In this document: positions 43,817 to 50,764 of the stretch, piece by piece | Layout of the letters: every line of letters starts with the position of its first letter | How positions within the stretch are numbered: position 1 is the first letter of the stretch | Assembly: GCA_045600025.1 (NCBI GenBank) | Contig: JAZRXC010000032.1 | Coordinates: 1 to 51,105 of the forward strand | Direction of reading: 5' to 3' | Source: UBA3774 sp045600025 | GTDB lineage: Bacteria > Bacillota > Clostridia > Lachnospirales > Lachnospiraceae | Length of the DNA: 51,105 bases | The notes under the pieces: generated by a model | What the model saw: only the letters and a program-made list of their open reading frames with translations | What the model was told of the DNA's origin: nothing | Database searches by the model: none | Program-made: the position numbers and the translations under genes

Positions 43817-44166
43817 AAAAGATTATAACATTTGCTTCTCTTGCCATCATCCTTGCTGCCGGCCTTTACGCTGTTATTTATGCATTTGTTGTTATTCCTC
43901 CTACATATGACGGAAGTGATGTTAATGTAGTTGAGCTTTACAACAATCCGGAGAAAATTGATGTCGAGAATCCTGACGGCGTTGCTGCTGTAATAGTTCA
44001 GGAAAACTTAAGTAAGACAATGGCTGCAAATAATGTCGCTGCAGTTGTATTTGACTTCCGTGGTTATGATACATTAGGAGAGTCATTTATACTGCTTACC
44101 GCTATAGCCGGCTCATTTGTCATTCTCTCATCACACAAGAAAAAGAAGAAGGAGGGACAGTTATGA
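43813..44166 (+). CDS. mbhE: Mbh subunit E (MrpA/MrpB-like)
   Basis: The 117-residue protein has an N-terminal helix, an outside loop, and the motif NNVAAVVFDFRGYDTLGE (about 75–92) before a second helix, as in MbhE and the end of MrpA. It overlaps mbhD and mbhF by ATGA. The conserved Arg-Gly-Tyr-Asp stretch is expected near the sodium path. Confidence 0.85.
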   Translation: MKKIITFASLAIILAAGLYAVIYAFVVIPPTYDGSDVNVVELYNNPEKIDVENPDGVAAVIVQENLSKTMAANNVAAVVFDFRGYDTLGESFILLTAIAGSFVILSSHKKKKKEGQL

Positions 44167-44645
44167 AGTTCAAAAACGGATTAAAAGAGCGCAATATAGT
44201 TGTTAAATGCGCAGCTGACAAGTTCCTTCCTTTTGCACTTGTTTTCGGTATTTACATTATTCTTTTCGGTACCGTAAGCCCGGGCGGAGGATTCCAGGGC
44301 GGCGTTATTGTAGCTTCAGGCGCGCTGCTTCTGTTCCTTGGATACGGCTATCAGACAGCTACTAAGGCTATTAACATGGAAGTGCTTCGTGTTAATGAGT
44401 CCTGCGGTGCAACACTTTATGTGTTCTTAGGTCTTGCCGGAATAATCGTAGGAGCTAATTTTGCACGAAATATCTTCTACAATATCGGCGAGGTTGGCGA
44501 TCTTATCAGTGCCGGTACGATTACATTTATGGGTTATGCTGTTGGTTATAAGGTTCTGACAGGTGTCAGTTTCCTGTTGCTTCTTATGCTTGGCCTGCTT
44601 GCACCCGGTGCAGATGACGATGAAGAAGAGGAGGAAGCGGCATGA
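44163..44645 (+). CDS. mbhF: Mbh/Mrp subunit F (MrpB-like)
   Basis: The 160-residue four-helix protein matches MrpB/MnhB: FGIYIILFGTVSPGGGFQGGVI (from about 33) is the family hallmark. The C-terminus is strongly acidic (DDDEEEEEAA). Four-base overlaps on both sides imply coupled translation. Confidence 0.92.
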   Translation: MKFKNGLKERNIVVKCAADKFLPFALVFGIYIILFGTVSPGGGFQGGVIVASGALLLFLGYGYQTATKAINMEVLRVNESCGATLYVFLGLAGIIVGANFARNIFYNIGEVGDLISAGTITFMGYAVGYKVLTGVSFLLLLMLGLLAPGADDDEEEEEAA

Positions 44646-45001
44646 TAATACTTAACTACGTTACTTCTGTACTTCTTATTGCACTTGGTCTTTATACTGT
44701 CTGCACAAAGAAGAACCTCATCAAGATCGTTCTCGGTCTCGGAATTATTGACTATGGCATTAATCTTTTGATTGTCAGCATCGGATATACTCCCGACGCA
44801 ACTGCGCCTATCTACACGATGAGCGACCTGCTTAACGGAGTTGCGGCTACATCATTTGTAGATCCCGTGCCTCAGGCTCTTACACTTACATCCATCGTTA
44901 TCGGTGCCTGCGTAGATGCTATGGCACTTGCACTTGTTATTAAAATCAACCGTCATTATGGCTCAATCAATGCGGATGAAGTAAGGAGGCTTAAAGGATG
45001 A
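44642..45001 (+). CDS. mbhG: Mbh/Mrp subunit G (MrpC/NuoK-like)
   Basis: The 119-residue three-helix protein is the NuoK/MrpC homologue, with GLGIIDYGINLLIVS and DPVPQALTLTSIVIGACVDA (about 75–94). These carry the conserved acidic and polar residues of the central proton path. Confidence 0.92.
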   Translation: MIILNYVTSVLLIALGLYTVCTKKNLIKIVLGLGIIDYGINLLIVSIGYTPDATAPIYTMSDLLNGVAATSFVDPVPQALTLTSIVIGACVDAMALALVIKINRHYGSINADEVRRLKG

Positions 45002-46920
45002 TATATACACAATTTCCTGTAATAGCCGTTATGGGTCTCTTCCTTGCCGCATTCCTGGTTGAGATATTCGGTTCGAAAAACAAATACATCCGTAATGCGA
45101 TAGTTCTTATTGCTACTACAGGCGCTTTCCTTCTTATCATGACGCTTATTAAGCCTATCATGATAGACGGTGGAATTATCAATTATTGGATGGGAGATTG
45201 GGAGCCGGTATCCGGATTCGCAATCGGTATCGGATATGAGATAGATCAGCTTGGTCTGTTCTTCGCATTGCTCGTTGTAACCACGTTCTGGCTCAGCAGC
45301 ATTTACTCCATAAAATATATGGAGCGAGACTCACATCTCGGTCATTATTACACATTGTTCCTGATGCTGTCAGGCGCTGTTCTCGGTCTTACTATGACAG
45401 GCGACGTATTCAACCTGTTCGTAATGGTTGAGATTATGACATTTGCAGCAGTTGCACTTACCGCTTATCGTCAGGGCAATTCACTTGAAGCTGCGTTCAA
45501 ATATCTGGTAATCGGTTCCGTAGGTTCCGGATTTACGCTTACGGGTATCACGCTGCTTTATACTCAGACACATACTCTTAATATGGCGCAGATTTCCGCT
45601 TCACTGTGCGGCAATCTGACACCCACCACAATATTTGCTTTCGCACTTATGGTTGGTGGCTTCGGAGTTAAATCATTCATCGTTCCTTTCCATGCACCTG
45701 CCGCTGATGCTTATATGTCAGCACCTACCTCAATTTCAATGGTATTCTCAGGCATGGTTAATAAGGCCGGTGTATACGGTATGATTCGTCTTACCTATAC
45801 CATATTCCGCGCTATGGATAACGAGGCTATTCAGATAGTTCTTGTCATCCTCGGAACAGTTACGATGTTTGTCGGCGTTACGATGGCACTTGCACAGCAC
45901 GATTTTAAGAGACTGCTTGCATTCCACAGTATTTCACAGATTGGTTATGTTATAACTGCTGTTGCGCTCGGAACCTCACTTGGACTTACTTCAGGATTGT
46001 TCCACGCAATGAACCACACCTTGTTCAAAGGACTGCTGTTCCTTACCGCAGGTGCTGTATTATATGCGGCAGGCACTACCAATCTTGATAAGCTCGGCGG
46101 ACTTGCCAAGAAGATGCCTAAGACTTGCGCTTGCTTCCTGATTGGCGCTTTCTCCATCTCAGGACTTCCGCCTTTCAACGGTTTTGCAAGTAAATGGCTT
46201 ATCTACCAGGCAGCGTATGAGAAGGCAGTTACAACAGGCAATTTCCTTTACGCAGTAGTAACGGTTACGGCAGTTGTGGTTTCTGTTATGACCCTTGCAT
46301 CATTCATCAAGGTTACTCAGTCTGTATTCTTCGGTCAGCTTCGTCCTGAACTTGTGAATACAAAAGAAGTTCCGCTTCTTATGAGAGTTCCTATGTGGAT
46401 TATGGCAGGTCTCTGCGTGATAACAGGTGTTCTCTACAAGCCTGTATCAGAGCTTCTGACAATTCCTGCATCAAATGCCGCAGCTAAGGTTATTCCTTAT
46501 GTTGATTCTATGATGGGAGAGGGAACTTCAGCATCCGTCGGCCTTCAGAATTATGCAATGAATGAAATCTCAACGGCATCATTCAACTGGGATCCTGTAG
46601 TATGGCTCATTCTCTTTGTTACAGTATTTGTCGGCGTTGTACTTGCGGCGCTTATCGGACATAGAGACCGTGGTGTGGTTCGCGCTGATATAAGTAAAGA
46701 ACGCAAGCTTGACGGTAAATATGCAAACTTCTTCTCAGGTGAGGAAGCGCTCGATTCTCATGTCGGCGGATCCGACCTCTTCTGGGGCTTTAAGAAGAAC
46801 TGGACCGGTTATTTCAAGTTTATGGATGAGATGCATTCCGGTAATGTTAATGATTATGCGGTTATGGCTATTGCGGCGCTTGCCCTTATAACCATCTGCA
46901 TGTTTATATTTGTGAGATAA
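44998..46920 (+). CDS. mbhH: Mbh subunit H (MrpD/NuoM-like antiporter), apparently fused to subunit I
   Basis: This is the ion-pumping antiporter-like subunit. About 500 residues follow the NuoL/M/N pattern of 14 helices, with the key Glu in NLFVMVEIMTF, Lys in GMVNKAGVYGM and His in LAFHSISQIGYV. Beyond that, roughly 130 more residues contain a helix, a soluble part (HVGGSDLFWGFKKN) and a final helix. The extra part looks like the separate MbhI protein of archaeal Mbh, so the two seem fused. The 640-residue size supports this; the equivalence is inferred. Confidence 0.9.
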   Translation: MIYTQFPVIAVMGLFLAAFLVEIFGSKNKYIRNAIVLIATTGAFLLIMTLIKPIMIDGGIINYWMGDWEPVSGFAIGIGYEIDQLGLFFALLVVTTFWLSSIYSIKYMERDSHLGHYYTLFLMLSGAVLGLTMTGDVFNLFVMVEIMTFAAVALTAYRQGNSLEAAFKYLVIGSVGSGFTLTGITLLYTQTHTLNMAQISASLCGNLTPTTIFAFALMVGGFGVKSFIVPFHAPAADAYMSAPTSISMVFSGMVNKAGVYGMIRLTYTIFRAMDNEAIQIVLVILGTVTMFVGVTMALAQHDFKRLLAFHSISQIGYVITAVALGTSLGLTSGLFHAMNHTLFKGLLFLTAGAVLYAAGTTNLDKLGGLAKKMPKTCACFLIGAFSISGLPPFNGFASKWLIYQAAYEKAVTTGNFLYAVVTVTAVVVSVMTLASFIKVTQSVFFGQLRPELVNTKEVPLLMRVPMWIMAGLCVITGVLYKPVSELLTIPASNAAAKVIPYVDSMMGEGTSASVGLQNYAMNEISTASFNWDPVVWLILFVTVFVGVVLAALIGHRDRGVVRADISKERKLDGKYANFFSGEEALDSHVGGSDLFWGFKKNWTGYFKFMDEMHSGNVNDYAVMAIAALALITICMFIFVR

Positions 46921-46932
46921 GGAGGTGCGGAG

Positions 46933-47916
46933 ATGGACATATTAATTAAAGTATTAGAGCTTCTTTTATTCCCCGGCCTTTTATTCGTATCTACAGCCGG
47001 ACTTCTGGTTGCAGGTTTTGACAGAAAGGTGCTTGCCCGTATGCAGCGCCGTATCGGTCCGCCTATAATGCAGCCCTTCTATGATTTCTTTAAGCTTATT
47101 GGTAAGGAAACCATAGTTCCTCATTCTGCTAACAGATACGTATTTATCGGAGCTCCGATTGTCGGATTTATCAGTCTTGTGGTTATGATGCTCTTTATTC
47201 CTCTCTGCGGATGGAGTGCATTATCAGGCAGTGGTGATCTGATTATCATTCTTTACCTCCTTACAATCCCTGCGGTTGCTCTGATTGTTGCAGGTGCTTG
47301 CTCCGGTTCACCTTATGCAGGTGTCGGCATCAGCCGTGAGATGGTTACCATGATTGCTTATGAGCTTCCGCTGATTATGGTATTTCTCGCAGTTGCCAAG
47401 CTCGTCGGCGGAGATACTCTTACATTTGCTTTTAAGGACATAAGTGCCTGGCAGGCGGGAAATGGTCCTATTATCGCCCATATTTCCATGATTCCCGCAG
47501 CACTTGCAATGCTCCTTATTATTCCTGCTGAAGTTGGCTCACAGCCTTTTGACGTAGCAGAAGCAGAGACAGAGATATGTGAAGGCCCGCTTGTTGAATA
47601 CAGCGGTACGCCTCTTGCATTCTTCAAGTTAAACACTTCTTTGAAGATGTTTATTATGACAGCTCTTTTCACCAGCCTGTTCCTCGGTGGTTTTTCTTGC
47701 GAGAACTGGTTTGGCGGTGCGCTGCCGAAGGTAATTTGCCTTCTTATCAATGGCCTGATTGTTATAATAATCAGCATACTGCTTACTCTTATCTGTATGA
47801 CATTGATTCATGCGTCTACAGCCAGATTTAAGATTGAGCATTTGTTCAAATTTTACTGGACCATCGTATCAGGACTTGCACTTCTCAGCCTGATTCTGGT
47901 TTGGATCGGATTATAA
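46933..47916 (+). CDS. mbhM: Mbh subunit M (NuoH-like membrane anchor)
   Basis: The 327-residue protein with eight helices anchors the soluble arm and passes conformational change to the membrane arm. Family motifs are RRIGPPIMQPFYDFFKLIGKE, SREMVTMIAYELPLIM and the acidic loop EVGSQPFDVAEAETEICEGP…EYSG. GGAGGTG precedes the ATG. In archaeal Mbh it lies after K and L; here it follows the antiporter module. Confidence 0.93.
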   Translation: MDILIKVLELLLFPGLLFVSTAGLLVAGFDRKVLARMQRRIGPPIMQPFYDFFKLIGKETIVPHSANRYVFIGAPIVGFISLVVMMLFIPLCGWSALSGSGDLIIILYLLTIPAVALIVAGACSGSPYAGVGISREMVTMIAYELPLIMVFLAVAKLVGGDTLTFAFKDISAWQAGNGPIIAHISMIPAALAMLLIIPAEVGSQPFDVAEAETEICEGPLVEYSGTPLAFFKLNTSLKMFIMTALFTSLFLGGFSCENWFGGALPKVICLLINGLIVIIISILLTLICMTLIHASTARFKIEHLFKFYWTIVSGLALLSLILVWIGL

Positions 47917-47928
47917 GGGAGGTGTGTA

Positions 47929-48378
47929 ATGTTAAAGAAATTAATTGCTGCGTGCACATCTAAATCACCATGGATTTATCACATTAATACAGGTTCTTGC
48001 AATGGTTGCGACATTGAGCTTGTTGCTGCAATCACACCACGCTATGATGCCGAGCGTTTCGGATTTAAGCTTGCCGGAACTCCTCGTCATGCTGATATTG
48101 TGGTTGTTTCAGGCCCTATTACCAGTCAGTCAAAAGAAAGATTGATTCGTACGCTCGAACAGGTTCCTGAACCTAAGTGCGTTGTTTCTATCGGCAGCTG
48201 TCCCAGATCAGGTAACGTTTTTAAAGGCAGTTATTCTATTGAAGGACCGCTTGAAAAATATGTTCATGTTGATGTCAGCATTGCCGGCTGCACGCCTAAG
48301 CCCGAAGCAGTTATCGAAGGTTTATACCAGGCTGCTCAGATATTAAAAGAGAAGAGGGAGGCTTTGTATAAGAAATGA
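47929..48378 (+). CDS. mbhJ: [NiFe] hydrogenase small subunit (NuoB-like)
   Basis: The 149-residue protein binds the proximal [4Fe-4S] cluster next to the NiFe site. The four ligands are present: C24 and C27 (GSCNGCDIEL), C91 (GSCPRSGNVF) and C121 (AGCTPKPEAV). As in all group 4 enzymes there is no Tat signal and no extra clusters. GGGAGGTG precedes the ATG; it overlaps mbhN by four bases. Confidence 0.95.
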   Translation: MLKKLIAACTSKSPWIYHINTGSCNGCDIELVAAITPRYDAERFGFKLAGTPRHADIVVVSGPITSQSKERLIRTLEQVPEPKCVVSIGSCPRSGNVFKGSYSIEGPLEKYVHVDVSIAGCTPKPEAVIEGLYQAAQILKEKREALYKK

Positions 48379-49100
48379 TTCCTTTTTTGAAAGTTGCTTT
48401 AACCAATCTCTTTAAGAAGCCGAGTACGGTTCCATATCCGAGTGTTCCTTCAGAGGCTGCAGATAAGTACCGCGGGCGCATCTCTTATGATGGCGACAAA
48501 TGTGTTAACTGCGGTATGTGCTATAAGGTTTGTTCTCCCGGCGCGATTTCAACAACTTCAGTTGATACCGGTGACGGTAAGGACATTACTTATAGATTTG
48601 ATCTTACTAATTGTACCTTCTGTGGTATGTGTCAGGATTTCTGTACTGAGAAAGCCATTTGCCTTACCAAGGATTATCACATGGTTTCATCAAATCCTGA
48701 TGAGGATCTTATTGTTACAGGTGTATGCCACAAAGAAAATCCCAAAGGAAAACTCGTTTGTAATGAGTCTTGCGTGCTTTGCGCTATGTGTGCTACAAAG
48801 TGTCCTGAAGGCGCTATCACATTTGATGAAGAAACACATACCAGAAAAGTTGATGAAACAAAGTGTATCAAATGCGGTACCTGCGTAGTTAACTGTCCTA
48901 ACAGCGCGGTTCATTTTGATAATCCTGCTGTTCACTGCCTTGATGAAGCGTGTGTATATTGTACTCTTTGTGCTAAGAAATGCCCGCAGGGTGCGATTAC
49001 AGTTGACAGAGCTAACAAGACCTGGTCAATTGATAAGTCGAAGTGCGTTCTATGCGGCAAATGTATTTCTGCCTGTCCAAAGAAGGCCCTTAGATTTTAA
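48375..49100 (+). CDS. mbhN: polyferredoxin subunit with six [4Fe-4S] motifs (MbhN-like)
   Basis: The 241-residue protein holds six full C-x2-C-x2-C-x3-C motifs, starting at C43, C80, C133, C164, C193 and C224. The first two lie in the NuoI/MbhN-like N-terminal part (about 1–110). The other four form an added polyferredoxin tail. Archaeal MbhN has two clusters in about 139 residues, so this subunit is much enlarged and could act as a long wire or store for electrons from ferredoxin or another donor. It is the last gene of the operon. Confidence 0.92.
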   Translation: MIPFLKVALTNLFKKPSTVPYPSVPSEAADKYRGRISYDGDKCVNCGMCYKVCSPGAISTTSVDTGDGKDITYRFDLTNCTFCGMCQDFCTEKAICLTKDYHMVSSNPDEDLIVTGVCHKENPKGKLVCNESCVLCAMCATKCPEGAITFDEETHTRKVDETKCIKCGTCVVNCPNSAVHFDNPAVHCLDEACVYCTLCAKKCPQGAITVDRANKTWSIDKSKCVLCGKCISACPKKALRF

Positions 49101-49106
49101 CTTTTT

Positions 49107-49133
49107 AAGGCCTCTCAAAATGAGAGGCCTTTA
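49107..49133 (+). terminator. intrinsic terminator of the hydrogenase operon
   Basis: AAGGCCTCTCA (49107–49117) pairs with TGAGAGGCCTT (49121–49131) around AAA, then T. The upstream TTTTT (49102–49106) and downstream T give weak activity in both directions. Confidence 0.85.
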
Positions 49134-49141
49134 TAATTACT

Positions 49142-50200
49142 ATGGCTACTAACAAATTACTCAGCATGCAAAGACCGGATGAGAAAAAAGCCCTGAAGGA
49201 TGCTTCGGAAGCGAAGCAGGCCAGGACTTTACTTAATCGAGCAATTCGTGACGGTGAATTTGCGCATATATATGTCCTGTATGGTGATGAGGATTATTTG
49301 CGCGCAGGTTACCGCCGTGCGCTCACCCATGCCATCTCCGGAGATGATGAGATGAACACGACAAGGTTCCGTAGCGGCGAGTTCGACTTTAATGCTTTCT
49401 GTGACGCTGCAGATACGATGCCTTTCTTTGCTGACCGACGCGTAATAGTTATAGAGGATAGCGGACTATTTAATCAGGATTGCGACAATATGATTGCATA
49501 TCTTGAGCATCTTCCTGATACTACATATGTTATTTTCTCTGAATCATCTGTAGATAAGCGCTATAAGTTATTTAAAGCTGTTCAGAAGATGGGAGGTGTT
49601 CTTGCAGAGCTTCCCTATCAGACTCCGCAGGAGTTGATTTCCTGGATTGGTAAAAATGTCCAAAAAGATGGCTCGGCTATAACAATTGATGCCGCTGAGG
49701 AGCTACTTTCACGAATCGGTATTGATATGAATACCTTATCAAATGAGCTTGATAAGCTAAAAGCATTTGCTGCTGATGACGCCGGTATTACGGTTAAGCA
49801 TTTGGATCAAATATCCGGACGACGCCTTGAGGACAGAATATTTTTGATGATTGATGCGGCTGCTTCAGGAAATAAAGACAGCGCACTAAAGATGTATGCC
49901 GAGCTGCTGGCACTTCATGAAGCTCCTATAAAGATTCTGGTTCTGATCGGACGTCATATATATAAGCTTACGGCAGTTCGCCAGCTACTTGATGAAGGGC
50001 TTACTTCATCGGAGATTTCAAGAAGATGCGACCTGAGATTTTCCGCAAATGCAATTATGGCGCAGACAAGAAGGCTTAGCGCAGAGAGGCTGCAGGAATT
50101 ATCTGAGCTCAGCGTTTTACTTGATTATAAGATTAAGACAGGAGATATAAGCGATCAGCTTGCTGTAGAGCTTCTTTTGATTAGTCTTTCAATAAAATGA
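49142..50200 (+). CDS. holA: DNA polymerase III delta subunit
   Basis: HolA opens the sliding clamp as part of the clamp loader. The 352-residue protein has the family pattern: HIYVLYGDEDYLRAGYRRAL near residue 40, FFADRRVIVIEDSGLF, YVIFSESSVDKRYKLFKAV and the C-terminal collar region with LELL-like LAVELLLISL. No ribosome binding site is seen before ATG 49142, which sits right after the preceding terminator. In many Bacillota holA lies beside rpsT, as here (convergent). Confidence 0.93.
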   Translation: MATNKLLSMQRPDEKKALKDASEAKQARTLLNRAIRDGEFAHIYVLYGDEDYLRAGYRRALTHAISGDDEMNTTRFRSGEFDFNAFCDAADTMPFFADRRVIVIEDSGLFNQDCDNMIAYLEHLPDTTYVIFSESSVDKRYKLFKAVQKMGGVLAELPYQTPQELISWIGKNVQKDGSAITIDAAEELLSRIGIDMNTLSNELDKLKAFAADDAGITVKHLDQISGRRLEDRIFLMIDAAASGNKDSALKMYAELLALHEAPIKILVLIGRHIYKLTAVRQLLDEGLTSSEISRRCDLRFSANAIMAQTRRLSAERLQELSELSVLLDYKIKTGDISDQLAVELLLISLSIK

Positions 50201-50211
50201 TTTTAGATATT

Positions 50212-50246
50212 AAAAAAGTCCGACACACCGCGTATCGGACTTTTTT
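50212..50246. terminator. bidirectional terminator between holA and rpsT
   Basis: AAAAAAGTCCGA (50212–50223) pairs with TCGGACTTTTTT (50235–50246); A and T runs on both sides let it serve both convergent genes. Confidence 0.92.
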
Positions 50247-50267
50247 ATTGATATCGTAGTTGACGGT

Positions 50268-50534
50268 TTACTTTGACATCTTGTTGACTGCGAGATTGAG
50301 GCGGGAAATCTTGCGAGATGCATAGTTCTTATGATATGCGCCTTTCTTGGTCGCCTTATCAATCTCAGATGTAGCAACAAGGAGAGCAGCCTTAGCGGCT
50401 TCTACGTCACCTGAAGCTATAGCAGCATCAACCTTCTTTACAAAGGTCTTAACTCTTGAATGAATGGCCTTGTTCTTCTCGGTGTTACGCTGAGCAACAA
50501 GGATTCTCTTTTTAGCTGATTTGATGTTTGCCAA
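50268..50534 (-). CDS. rpsT: 30S ribosomal protein S20 with TTG start
   Basis: S20 binds 16S rRNA early in assembly. The 88-residue basic protein begins ANIKSAKKRILVAQRN and ends SRLNLAVNKMSK, as expected. The start codon is TTG (50534–50532), nine bases after GGAGG on the minus strand. The E. coli gene also uses TTG, where it matters for S20 autoregulation. Its leader holds a hairpin and its promoter lies at 50605–50632. Confidence 0.96.
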   Translation of the reverse strand: MANIKSAKKRILVAQRNTEKNKAIHSRVKTFVKKVDAAIASGDVEAAKAALLVATSEIDKATKKGAYHKNYASRKISRLNLAVNKMSK

Positions 50535-50560
50535 TTGTCTTTACCTCCGATAGAGTTACG

Positions 50561-50592
50561 GCACAAATAACCGGACACGGACGAATTTGTGC
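50561..50592 (-). other. hairpin in the rpsT leader
   Basis: GCACAAAT (50561–50568) and ATTTGTGC (50585–50592) can pair in the 5' leader of rpsT. Without a T run it is not a terminator, but it could be an autoregulatory site. Confidence 0.5.
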
Positions 50593-50604
50593 ACTACCAG
50601 TATT

Positions 50605-50632
50605 ATTCTAATCAATTTCTGCATATTGTCAA
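50605..50632 (-). promoter_or_regulatory. promoter of rpsT
   Basis: On the minus strand a perfect TTGACA (50632–50627) and TAGAAT (50610–50605) are spaced 16 bases apart. Confidence 0.8.
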
Positions 50633-50708
50633 CAAAAATATATTTTAAATAATTGAGCTAAAAACATCCCCAAAAAATTTTATCATATTTGCTGTCCAAT
50701 AAAAGACA

Positions 50709-50737
50709 TCGACAAAATAATAATATGACAGTAAAAT
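50709..50737 (+). promoter_or_regulatory. promoter of the Cas12a-like gene
   Basis: TCGACA (50709–50714) and TAAAAT (50732–50737) are separated by 17 bases. Transcription would start near 50744, seven bases before the AAGGAGG ribosome binding site. Confidence 0.7.
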
Positions 50738-50764
50738 TAGCATAAATGATAAGGAGGATTAACA

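Noticed and set aside
40576..49100. Respiratory complex I or a plain Mrp antiporter
   Set aside because: The large subunit keeps all four NiFe cysteines and hyp genes precede it; quinone-site and NADH-module genes are absent.
50535..50764. Possible CRISPR array or tracrRNA near the Cas12a gene
   Set aside because: I looked for repeated units and for the Cas12a repeat stem and found none in the window; any array must lie further right.
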